DNA from: Bacteroidota bacterium
Lineage (GTDB): Bacteria > Bacteroidota > Bacteroidia > Flavobacteriales > Flavobacteriaceae
Direction of reading: 5' to 3'
NCBI GenBank assembly: GCA_023393485.1
Contig: JAEWLD010000201.1
Location: 1 to 9,018 of the forward strand
Length of the DNA: 9,018 bases
Shown: in pieces, positions 1-6,405 of the stretch
How positions within the stretch are numbered: position 1 is the stretch's first letter
How the letters are laid out: each line of letters opens with the position of its first letter
Notes under the pieces: model-generated
Database searches by the model: none
What the model was told of the DNA's origin: nothing
The model's input: only the letters and a program-made list of their open reading frames with translations
Made by a program: the position numbers and the translations under genes

Positions 1-152
1 ATTTTCACCTTTTGACCGCCGAAAACACAAAGCAAATCCAGCAAAAAGGCATCGGTGTTTTCCCTTGGACGGTCAATGAGCACGAAGACCTTATCCGGAT
101 GAAATCTTTTGGCGTCGACGGCATTATCACCGATTTCCCTGACCGGCTATGA
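1..152 (+). CDS. Glycerophosphodiester phosphodiesterase family protein, C-terminal end (5' truncated by window)
   Basis: The first complete codon starts at base 3 and the frame stays open to TGA at 150-152, giving about 49 residues. They contain the typical C-terminal end of the GDPD TIM barrel: GIGVFPWTVNE, then a short helix, then GVDGIITDFPDR just before the stop. In this family the 'V.PWTVN' strand and the 'GVDGIITD.P' strand are the last two barrel strands. The enzymes hydrolyse glycerophosphodiesters (deacylated phospholipids) to glycerol-3-phosphate and an alcohol. The catalytic His and Glu residues and any signal peptide lie upstream of the window, so substrate and location cannot be judged. 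The stop overlaps the next gene's ATG (ATGA, 149-152), so the two are probably cotranscribed and translationally coupled. Family identity is fairly secure; exact specificity is unknown. Confidence 0.85.
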   Translation, partial: FHLLTAENTKQIQQKGIGVFPWTVNEHEDLIRMKSFGVDGIITDFPDRL

Positions 153-1360
153 AATCATTTGATATTATCATCGTTGGCGGCGGCGCGGCGGGTTTTTTTA
201 CGGCAATCAATATCGCTGAAAAAAATCCATCGCTGAAAATAGCGATTCTCGCACGCGGGAAAAACGTTCTCGAAAAAGTCCGGATTTCGGGCGGCGGACG
301 CTGCAATGTCACGCACGCCTGTTTTGTACCGAACGATCTGGCGAAATACTATCCGCGCGGCGAACGCGAACTGCGCGGCCCGTTCCACAAATTTGCTTCG
401 GGCGACACGATCCAGTGGTTTGAAAAACACGGCGTCGAATTGAAGATCGAAGACGACGGTCGCATGTTTCCGGTGAGTGATTCGTCGCAAACCATCATCG
501 ATTGCTTTCTAAATTCGGCAAAAAAATCCGGCATCGAAGTACTCGTCGGGCAAAGCGTCCAGTCAGTTTTTAAAAATGGCAACGTTTGGAAAATCGATAC
601 GCAAAATGAAAATTATTCATGCGAAAAATTGATCATCGCAACGGGCAGCAATCCGAAAGTCTGGGATTTGCTTGCGTCATTCGGGCATACAATCATTTCG
701 CCTGTCCCGTCACTTTTTACCTTCAACATCAAAGACAAAAGAATCGTGGATTTGCCCGGAGTCGCAGCGCCGGCTACGGTAAAGGTCAATGGCACGAAAC
801 TCTCGGCATCAGGACCGCTTTTGATCACGCATTGGGGAATGAGCGGCCCGGCAATCTTAAAACTTTCGGCTTGGGGCGCGCGTGAATTGTTCGACAAAAA
901 TTATCGGTTTTCGATTTCAGTCAATTGGCTCAACACAGATTTTGACGATGCGCTCGAAGAATTGCGCAAGCTCAAAATCGAACACGCCAAAAAAACGGTT
1001 TCAAAAAAATCGCCGTTTGATTTTCCGAACCGCTTGTGGGAGAGTTTTGCGACAGCATCTGGAATCAACCCAGAAATCCAATGGGCGAACCTATCAAAAA
1101 GCCAATTGCAAAGCCTGGCCGAACAACTCACCCGTGGCCAGTTCGAGGTCAACGGCAAAAGTACGTTCAAAGAAGAATTCGTCACGGCCGGCGGCATTGA
1201 CCTGCGCGAAATCGATTTTAAAACGATGCAAAGCAAGTTACATGAAAGCCTTTATTTCGCCGGCGAAGTCTTAAACATCGACGCCATCACCGGCGGATTC
1301 AACTTCCAGAATGCCTGGACAGGCGGTTTTATTTTGGCCCAGGCGATTACAGTTCGCTAA
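149..1360 (+). CDS. BaiN/YhiN (HI0933-type) NAD(P)/FAD-dependent oxidoreductase
   Basis: This is a 403-aa flavoprotein, about the usual length for the HI0933/YhiN/BaiN family. Visible motifs, in order: the N-terminal Rossmann dinucleotide fingerprint GGGAAG (residues 10-15) after a hydrophobic strand; the family signature SGGGRCN (47-53); the FAD-contacting LIIATGS (161-167); THWGMSGPAIL (227-237); AGGIDLREID (347-356); and the C-terminal FAD-binding stretch from GEVLNIDAITGG (372-383) through FQNAWTGG (386-393). No signal peptide is present, so it should be cytosolic. Family members are named variously (BaiN of bile-acid dehydroxylation, 'aminoacetone oxidase', E. coli YhiN), and their physiological substrates are mostly unsettled; nothing here identifies one. 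The ATG at 149 is fixed by the Rossmann strand beginning a few residues later and by the ATGA overlap with the phosphodiesterase gene, with which it probably forms an operon. The gene looks intact. Confidence 0.93.
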   Translation: MKSFDIIIVGGGAAGFFTAINIAEKNPSLKIAILARGKNVLEKVRISGGGRCNVTHACFVPNDLAKYYPRGERELRGPFHKFASGDTIQWFEKHGVELKIEDDGRMFPVSDSSQTIIDCFLNSAKKSGIEVLVGQSVQSVFKNGNVWKIDTQNENYSCEKLIIATGSNPKVWDLLASFGHTIISPVPSLFTFNIKDKRIVDLPGVAAPATVKVNGTKLSASGPLLITHWGMSGPAILKLSAWGARELFDKNYRFSISVNWLNTDFDDALEELRKLKIEHAKKTVSKKSPFDFPNRLWESFATASGINPEIQWANLSKSQLQSLAEQLTRGQFEVNGKSTFKEEFVTAGGIDLREIDFKTMQSKLHESLYFAGEVLNIDAITGGFNFQNAWTGGFILAQAITVR

Positions 1361-1375
1361 AAATCAATAGATTTG
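1347..1375 (+). promoter_or_regulatory. Putative Bacteroidetes-type promoter of the T9SS cargo gene
   Basis: TAGATTTG at 1368-1375 fits the Bacteroidetes -7 consensus TAnnTTTG exactly and ends 16 nt before the ATG at 1392. The upstream element is weak: only TTAC at 1347-1350 falls at a plausible distance. It resembles the better promoters at 4828-4861 and 8574-8581 in its distance to the start codon, which implies a leader of roughly ten bases. It overlaps the 3' end of the flavoprotein gene. Confidence 0.5.
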
Positions 1376-1391
1376 AGTTAAAATCGCACGA

Positions 1392-4298
1392 ATGAAAAAT
1401 CTTTACCTGTTCTTATTGTTGCTCTCTGGACTTTCTTTCGGCCAAAATTGCGGCGAAGTCTTCACCGATTCGGGAATCAATTCGAACTACGGCAATAACA
1501 CCGATCAGATTTTTACGATTTGCCCATCTGAAATCGGACAAATGGTGACCGTTTCCTTTACAATGTTCCAGGTTGAAATCGGCTACGATGCATTGTATGT
1601 CTACGACGGAAATTCAACGTCTGCGCCGCAAATCATGAGCAATAACGGCGGCGGAAATGTTCCCGGCGGATTGCCCGGCGGTTTTTGGGGCAGCGCGATT
1701 CCAAGTTCTTTCACGGCGAGTAACCCTGACGGATGTTTGACTTTTCGGTTTATTTCGGATTCGGGTGTGACTGATTTGGGTTGGTCGGCCAACGTCAGTT
1801 GCGAACCGCTTCCACCGATCAATTGCGAACGGCCGGACAGTCTGACCGCATCGAATATTTCACAAACCTCAGCTTTGTTGGGCTGGACCGAGCCCAATCA
1901 GACAGTCACGCAATGGGAAGTCTTGGTCTTGCCTTATGGAGCAATTGCGCCGTCGGCTGCCATTCACGGAACGCCGACATCAGACAATGCGTATTTGATC
2001 GCCACGCTTGTCCCGGCAACTTACTACGCATTTTACGTCCGCGGCGTTTGTTCGGATTCCGGTTACAGCCAGTGGACTTTGGCGCGTGTTTTCGCGACTT
2101 TGCCAACAAATGATGAATGCGATACCGCAACTGTTTTACCTGTCAATTCCGGTTCCCAATGTCTTGTGACGACTACCTCGAATTTAAACGGTGCGACGAT
2201 GTCCAACGAGGCAATCGGCAGCTGTGCCGGTACGCCAGACGACGATATTTGGTTCCAGTTTACGGCGACCAATCCAATCCATCGGATTTCGTTGCAAAAC
2301 CTGCCCGGCAACAGCACCAACAATATCAACTACGCCGTATATTCCGGAACTTGCGAGAGTCTGACGCCTTTTGTCTGCGGCAATGACCCTGCAAATGCGG
2401 CATGGGGCAATTTTGTTGTCGGGGCGACGTATTTTATTCGCGTCTTTTCAACGCTTGCCGAAACCCAAATCGTGAATTTTAAAATTTGCATCAATACGCC
2501 GTCGGTTTGTGAAACCGCGCAGGCCATTTGCCCCGACCAAAGCTATCCGAATACTACCGGAACGCCGAATACCGGATCGGCAGGCTGCCTGTTCGTGACG
2601 CCAAACCCGGCGTTTTTCTCGCTCAAGGTCGGCGCACCTGGCACGATTAAACTCCACATCGCGCAATCAACCAACGGCAGTATTCCCGACCTGGAAAGCG
2701 ACTTTGTCTATTGGGGTCCATTCGCTTCAACGGACGAGGCCTGTACGGCAATTGCCAACAACGCAGCGCCAAATACAGGCGACGGTTGCGGTTATTCGAT
2801 AGCATCGACAGACATTGTGACGATTCCGAATGCCGAAACCGGCGATTATTACATATTCATGGTAACCAATTTCGCAAACCAAAACGGCACGATAAAATTT
2901 ACGGTTGACCCGACTTCGACCGGATCGGTTGATTGCCCCGGAATCCACATGAATGCTTTTTTGGATTCGAATACCAATGGAATCAAAGATTCAGGCGAAC
3001 CTGATTTTCCGCTTGGCCAGTTCAGCTACCAGATCAACGGCGATGGTGAAATCCATTACGCGAGTTCGTCGTCGGGCGCGTATACGATTTATGAATCGGA
3101 TAGCTCAAATATTTACGATTTGGGTTATTTGGTCAATTCCGAATTCAGCACATTGTACAATTGTACTACCGTTTATACAGGCATTGGCGTATCTACTGGA
3201 GTTGCCGATTACTTTTTTCCTGTGACGATTGAACAGGACGCAACCGACATCAGTGTTTCACTGGTTCCGCTGTCGCCGGTTCGCGCCGGGTTGACCTATA
3301 TCAATAAATTGGTTTACACCAATACTGGCAATCAGACCGTATCGGGAGTTGTGACCTTTGCGCAGGATAATGTGGTATCAATCGCATCGGTTTCCGAGCC
3401 GGGAATCGTCGCGAATTCAAACGGATTTACGTTGGCATTTACCGATTTGGCGCCATACGGAAGCCGCACTATTTTCGTTACGATGAACGTGCCGCCGATT
3501 CCTCAGGTGACGATCGGGCAAATGGTGACGACTTCCGCTTCGATCACACCCGCTGACGATGAGCTTCCCGCCAATAACATGGCCGTTTTGAGTCAACCGG
3601 TCATGGCAGCGTGGGATCCGAATGACAAAACCGAAGCGCACGGCCCGCGGATTTTGGCCGACGCTTTTACACCGCAGGATTATCTTTACTATACGATCAG
3701 GTTTGAAAACACAGGAAATCTTGCGGCGATTGATGTCAGCATTATTGATTTGCTCGATGCGCAGCTCGACGAAACATCGGTTGAGACCACGGCGGCAAGC
3801 CACGGTTACACGCTTGAGCGCACCGCCAATCAATTGACTTGGGTTTTCCGCGATATCAATTTGCCCGTTTCAGTTGAAAATGCAGACATCGGGAAAGGTT
3901 TCGTGTCATTCAGGGTAAAGCCAAAACCGGGATTTTCAGTCGGCGATGCAATTCCGAATACTGCGTCAATCCTATTCGATGCAAATCCTGCCATCGTCAC
4001 CAACACGTTTGAAACCGAATTTGTCAACGCGCTTGGCAATGCCACTATCATGAACGGCAAGGTGTCAATTTATCCGAATCCGACGCATTCAAGCATCAAT
4101 GTAAAAATGACGCAAACCGCAGAAACGATTGCGTTGATTACGGTATATGACATCGTCGGGAAAAGCGTCAAAACAATGCAGGGCATTTCAAGTCACGATG
4201 CGAATGTCGATGTTTCGGACTTATCGGCCGGAATTTACCTTATCGAAATACAAACCGGTTCGGGAAATAAACTCTTGAAAAAACTGGTCAAGCAATAA
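1392..4298 (+). CDS. Secreted multidomain protein with CUB-like, FN3 and T9SS type A sorting domains
   Basis: This 968-aa protein is probably exported by Sec and then by the type IX secretion system to the cell surface or medium. The signal peptide is residues 1-17, with likely cleavage before Q18 (SFG|QN). A CUB-like domain follows (about 18-138: Cys 20, 44, 115 and 137, plus YDALYVYDG at 65-73), interrupted by a Gly-rich loop (84-100). Next come a fibronectin III-like domain (about 145-238), a module starting NDECDTA (240), another starting CETAQAICP (373), and a module starting at C515 with an EF-hand-like loop FLDSNTNGIKDSGE (523-536; D525, N527, N529, D533, E536). The region about 620-885 has repeat-type beta domains, including a conserved DPNDK (742-746). 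The C-terminus (893-968) is a type A sorting domain with IYPNP at 893-897, GKSVKT, and LSAGIYLIEI. No catalytic domain is recognised; adhesion or a surface or matrix role is inference. Domain limits are estimates by eye. The gene is alone in its transcriptional unit. Confidence 0.88.
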   Translation: MKNLYLFLLLLSGLSFGQNCGEVFTDSGINSNYGNNTDQIFTICPSEIGQMVTVSFTMFQVEIGYDALYVYDGNSTSAPQIMSNNGGGNVPGGLPGGFWGSAIPSSFTASNPDGCLTFRFISDSGVTDLGWSANVSCEPLPPINCERPDSLTASNISQTSALLGWTEPNQTVTQWEVLVLPYGAIAPSAAIHGTPTSDNAYLIATLVPATYYAFYVRGVCSDSGYSQWTLARVFATLPTNDECDTATVLPVNSGSQCLVTTTSNLNGATMSNEAIGSCAGTPDDDIWFQFTATNPIHRISLQNLPGNSTNNINYAVYSGTCESLTPFVCGNDPANAAWGNFVVGATYFIRVFSTLAETQIVNFKICINTPSVCETAQAICPDQSYPNTTGTPNTGSAGCLFVTPNPAFFSLKVGAPGTIKLHIAQSTNGSIPDLESDFVYWGPFASTDEACTAIANNAAPNTGDGCGYSIASTDIVTIPNAETGDYYIFMVTNFANQNGTIKFTVDPTSTGSVDCPGIHMNAFLDSNTNGIKDSGEPDFPLGQFSYQINGDGEIHYASSSSGAYTIYESDSSNIYDLGYLVNSEFSTLYNCTTVYTGIGVSTGVADYFFPVTIEQDATDISVSLVPLSPVRAGLTYINKLVYTNTGNQTVSGVVTFAQDNVVSIASVSEPGIVANSNGFTLAFTDLAPYGSRTIFVTMNVPPIPQVTIGQMVTTSASITPADDELPANNMAVLSQPVMAAWDPNDKTEAHGPRILADAFTPQDYLYYTIRFENTGNLAAIDVSIIDLLDAQLDETSVETTAASHGYTLERTANQLTWVFRDINLPVSVENADIGKGFVSFRVKPKPGFSVGDAIPNTASILFDANPAIVTNTFETEFVNALGNATIMNGKVSIYPNPTHSSINVKMTQTAETIALITVYDIVGKSVKTMQGISSHDANVDVSDLSAGIYLIEIQTGSGNKLLKKLVKQ

Positions 4299-4320
4299 GA
4301 CAATCACCGCCAGTCGTTTT

Positions 4321-4797
4321 TCATTGATTGAGCCACCAAATGCTGCCGTTGAGTATGACGGCAAAACTGACCCAGGCGATATACGGGATAAACAGCAATC
4401 CGGCGGTTTTGTCGATTTTGCGGAACTTGACCATCGTTTCATAAATCATCAGCCAAAGCAAAATGATTTCGATAAAGGCTAAAAACGGATTCCGAAGCCC
4501 GAAAAACAACAATGACCAAAACCCGTTGAGCGCCAATTGTACTGCAAAAACGAACAACGCGTTGCGGACGGCATCGCGCTCAAAATCAATTTGCGCCCAA
4601 ACCAGTCCGCCGGCAATGCCCATCAGGATGTATAGGAAACTCCAAACCGGTGCGAATAGCCACGCCGGCGGATTGAAAAAAGGCTTTTCAACAAACGGGA
4701 ACCAATCGTGCACACCTGATTCGGTAGCGATTGATGAAAAGTACCCGACCGCAAGACAAGTGGCGACCAATACGCCAATTTTCAGAAGCTTGTGCAT
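4321..4797 (-). CDS. tspO: TspO/MBR family protein (tryptophan-rich sensory protein)
   Basis: This is a 158-aa, Trp-rich, very hydrophobic protein with five predicted membrane helices (about 5-24, 47-68, 77-98, 103-123, 132-155), matching the length and topology of bacterial TspO, homologue of the mitochondrial translocator protein. Family motifs are visible: EKPFFNPPAWLFAPVWSFLY (37-56), NGFWSLLFF (91-99) and PYIAWVSFAVILN (138-150). TspO proteins bind porphyrins and sterol- or tetrapyrrole-like ligands and act in stress or pigment regulation in some bacteria; the role here is unproven. The ATG at 4797 fits family starts. An in-frame ATG at 4836 would add 13 atypical residues and run towards the divergent promoter. 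An AAAGGA stretch just before the chosen ATG is the only Shine-Dalgarno-like site noted. The gene converges on the T9SS cargo gene (22-bp gap) and diverges from mvaD (81-bp gap), so its own promoter must lie near or within the mvaD promoter region; no clear TAnnTTTG was found on this strand. Confidence 0.93.
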   Translation of the reverse strand: MHKLLKIGVLVATCLAVGYFSSIATESGVHDWFPFVEKPFFNPPAWLFAPVWSFLYILMGIAGGLVWAQIDFERDAVRNALFVFAVQLALNGFWSLLFFGLRNPFLAFIEIILLWLMIYETMVKFRKIDKTAGLLFIPYIAWVSFAVILNGSIWWLNQ

Positions 4798-4827
4798 TTT
4801 TCCTTTAAAAATAAGGATTTTCTGTAT

Positions 4828-4861
4828 TTGCGGCAATCGTCGGGCAAAAAAAGTATCTTTG
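4828..4861 (+). promoter_or_regulatory. Putative Bacteroidetes-type promoter of the mevalonate operon
   Basis: TATCTTTG at 4854-4861 is a perfect TAnnTTTG -7 box, with TTG at 4828-4830 as a -33-like element 23 nt upstream. The box ends 17 nt before the mvaD ATG at 4879, implying a leader of about ten bases. It supports starting mvaD at 4879, because the upstream in-frame start at 4792 would lie before the promoter. It lies in the divergent spacer shared with tspO. Confidence 0.65.
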
Positions 4862-4878
4862 CGACGAACCCGATTTGT

Positions 4879-5964
4879 ATGATTACCGAAAAAGATTTTA
4901 TTCCTTCAAGTTACAGCCAATCCGTTGACAGTGGCAGTTTTAGCTGGAGCGCGCCGAGCAATATTGCGCTGGTGAAATATTGGGGCAAAAAGGCGAACCA
5001 GATTCCAGCCAACCCATCAATCAGTTTGACCCTTGACAAGTGCAAAACGATTACGAGCGTTGCCTTTGAGCGAAAAAATGTTGGCGGTCATTCTTTCGAT
5101 TTACTGTTTGAAGGCCAGCCGAAGGAAGATTTCAAGCCGAAGATCGCGAAGTTTTTCCAACGGATCGATCGGTATCTGGCATTCTTGAACGATTATCATT
5201 TTACGATTGACACCAGAAATACGTTTCCGCATTCGTCGGGAATTGCATCGTCGGCCTCGGGAATGGCGGCGCTTGCGATGAATTTGGTGAGCATCGAACG
5301 CGCGCTCAATCCTGAAATGAGCGATGACTATTTTTATCGGAAAGCATCGTTTCTAGCGCGATTGGGTTCGGGAAGTGCCTGCCGGAGCATCAAAGGCGAA
5401 ATCGTGGTTTGGGGCGAACATGTAGGAAGACAAGACAGTGCGGATTTGTTCGGCGTTGCATTTCCCGGAAAAATCCATCCGAACTTCAGCAATTACCAAG
5501 ATACTATTCTGCTCGTCGACAAAGGCGAAAAACAAGTGTCGTCAACTATTGGCCACGATTTGATGGACAATCATCCGTACGCAGCGAAACGTTTCTCACA
5601 GGCCCATGACAACCTGACGAAAATTTCGGAAGTTTTTGGAACCGGCGACCTTGACGAATTCGTGAAAATTGTCGAGAATGAGGCTTTGACCTTGCATGCG
5701 ATGATGATGGCTTCAATGCCGTATTTCATTTTGATCAAGCCAAACACGCTTGAAATCATCAACCGCATCTGGAAATTCCGCCGCCAGACCAATATTCCTG
5801 TATGTTTTACGTTAGATGCCGGAGCGAACGTCCACGTTTTGTATCCCGAAAACTCAACCGCTCAAGTTTTGCAATTTATTAAGGGCGAATTAGTTGGGTA
5901 TTGTGAAAATCAGGCGTACATTTGCGATAGCGTCGGAAGCGGAGCTTCCTTAATTAATAATTGA
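4879..5964 (+). CDS. mvaD: Diphosphomevalonate decarboxylase (GHMP superfamily)
   Basis: The 361-aa product should catalyse the ATP-dependent decarboxylation of mevalonate 5-diphosphate to isopentenyl diphosphate, the last step of the classical mevalonate pathway, in the cytosol. Diagnostic motifs: SNIALVKYWGK (27-37, substrate-binding Lys), PANPSISLTL (43-52), the GHMP phosphate-binding loop HSSGIASSASG (118-128), ARLGSGSACRS (160-170), and TLDAGANVH (311-319), whose D313 aligns with the catalytic Asp. The last motif has Ala where DAGPN is common. It is somewhat longer than many bacterial homologues. The ATG at 4879 follows a strong promoter match; the in-frame TTG at 4792 is disfavoured. 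The last residues, LINN, and the TGA stop are encoded by the heptad repeat that begins at 5950, so the native C-terminus may have been trimmed or replaced. It is the first gene of an operon with mevalonate kinase and a prenyltransferase. A phosphomevalonate decarboxylase activity cannot be excluded from sequence alone. Confidence 0.93.
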   Translation: MITEKDFIPSSYSQSVDSGSFSWSAPSNIALVKYWGKKANQIPANPSISLTLDKCKTITSVAFERKNVGGHSFDLLFEGQPKEDFKPKIAKFFQRIDRYLAFLNDYHFTIDTRNTFPHSSGIASSASGMAALAMNLVSIERALNPEMSDDYFYRKASFLARLGSGSACRSIKGEIVVWGEHVGRQDSADLFGVAFPGKIHPNFSNYQDTILLVDKGEKQVSSTIGHDLMDNHPYAAKRFSQAHDNLTKISEVFGTGDLDEFVKIVENEALTLHAMMMASMPYFILIKPNTLEIINRIWKFRRQTNIPVCFTLDAGANVHVLYPENSTAQVLQFIKGELVGYCENQAYICDSVGSGASLINN

Positions 5965-5986
5965 TAATTAATAATTAATAATTGTT
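5950..5986 (+). repeat. Left arm: five-unit heptanucleotide array, inverted repeat of 6369-6405
   Basis: After two T residues the arm reads as five phased heptamers (AATTAAT, AATTGAT, AATTAAT, AATTAAT, AATTGTT; 5952-5986). It pairs base for base with 6369-6405: 34 of 37 positions are Watson-Crick and the other three (5963/6392, 5972/6383, 5984/6371) are G-T, i.e. G-U in RNA. The mvaD stop codon (5962-5964) lies inside it. Confidence 0.85.
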
Positions 5987-6023
5987 ATTCGCACCGAGTA
6001 TTTATTCTCCGCCATACAGTTTC

Positions 6024-6380
6024 ATGAAAAACAATGTTTTAAAAGAAAAGTCAATTCTTTTCGCTTTAGATGTCATACATTTATATAAACATATCTGTGA
6101 GACAAAGAAAGAATATGTTCTGTCAAAGCAATTTTTGCGGTCGGGCACCTCGATAGGTGCAAATATATCTGAAGCTGAGTATGCCGAAAGTAAACCTGAC
6201 TTTATTCACAAGTTGGCCGTGGCGCTCAAAGAGTCAAATGAAACAAAGTATTGGCTTGAGTTGCTTTATCGCTCCGACTATATCGATCAATTTTACTTTG
6301 ATGCAATAAGACCTAAAGTTGAAGAACAAATGAAGTTGTTAACCAGCATCATCAATACATCAAAAAACAATAATTATTAA
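6024..6380 (+). CDS. Four-helix-bundle protein of the S23 / 23S rRNA intervening-sequence family
   Basis: The 118-aa product matches the S23/IVP family, also related to the Avd protein of diversity-generating retroelements. Typical features are an N-terminal helix with FALDVIHLYKH (13-23), the hallmark VLSKQFLRSGTSIGANISEA (32-51), then DFIHKLAVALKESNETKYWL (59-78), and a long C-terminal helix. The protein is mostly helical with no signal peptide; relatives form basic pentameric bundles thought to bind nucleic acid, but their function is not established. The ATG at 6024 starts at the family's usual N-terminus; a TTG at 5982 would add 14 unrelated residues partly encoded by the repeat. The last residues (NNNY) and the stop are encoded in the right heptad array. 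Codon choice looks more A/T-rich than in the flanking mevalonate genes, consistent with acquisition. It is not part of isoprenoid synthesis by any known role; no clear promoter of its own is visible, so it is probably transcribed with the operon. Confidence 0.9.
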   Translation: MKNNVLKEKSILFALDVIHLYKHICETKKEYVLSKQFLRSGTSIGANISEAEYAESKPDFIHKLAVALKESNETKYWLELLYRSDYIDQFYFDAIRPKVEEQMKLLTSIINTSKNNNY

Positions 6381-6405
6381 TTGTTAATTATTAATTATTA
6401 ATTAA
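6369..6405 (+). repeat. Right arm: five-unit heptanucleotide array, inverted repeat of 5950-5986
   Basis: Five phased heptamers (AATTATT, AATTGTT, AATTATT, AATTATT, AATTAAT) run from 6372 to 6406. The paired arm is 6369-6405, complementary to 5950-5986. It contains the stop of the four-helix-bundle gene (6378-6380), and its last base is the A of the mevalonate kinase ATG, so a folded stem would end exactly at that start codon. Confidence 0.85.

Larger units (their letters stand above)
5950..6405 (+). mobile_element. Putative IVS-like cassette: inverted heptad arrays around a four-helix-bundle (S23) ORF
   Basis: A 456-bp unit lies between mvaD and the mevalonate kinase gene, bounded by the two inverted heptad arrays, with the S23-family ORF filling the interior. 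The 37-bp arms can form an uninterrupted RNA stem enclosing the ORF. Intervening sequences found in some bacterial 23S rRNAs (for example Leptospira) have the same plan: complementary ends, and an ORF of this family in some copies. Here the unit is in an mRNA operon. No transposase and no target-site duplication were identified. The interior is visibly more A/T-rich than neighbouring genes. Mobility is inferred from structure, protein family and position; an empty site in a relative would be the test. Confidence 0.5.

Noticed and set aside
882..1274. 130-codon plus-strand frame inside the flavoprotein gene
   Set aside because: It is a Lys/Ser/Arg-rich out-of-frame translation of a gene whose own frame has continuous family motifs.
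3417..3833. 138-codon open frame on the minus strand inside the T9SS cargo gene, and similar antisense frames at 155-490, 901-1236, 6866-7219 and 7956-8312
   Set aside because: Their translations show Arg/Cys-rich or low-complexity sequence without domains, and they lie wholly inside genes with strong family motifs; they are reading-frame shadows.
4301..4330. Hairpin CAATCA/TGATTG as a shared terminator between the convergent T9SS and tspO genes
   Set aside because: Only six pairs around an 18-nt loop that is mostly unstructured; too weak to call, although some terminator may be expected in this 22-bp gap.
4792..4878. Upstream TTG start for mvaD adding 29 residues
   Set aside because: It lies before the TATCTTTG promoter box and inside the tspO start region; the added residues do not resemble the enzyme family.
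5982..6023. TTG start adding 14 residues to the four-helix-bundle protein
   Set aside because: It begins inside the heptad array, and the family alignment starts at the ATG at 6024.
6024..6380. Diversity-generating retroelement suggested by the Avd-like fold of the four-helix-bundle protein
   Set aside because: No reverse transcriptase, template repeat or variable repeat is present in the window; the sequence fits the stand-alone S23 family better.
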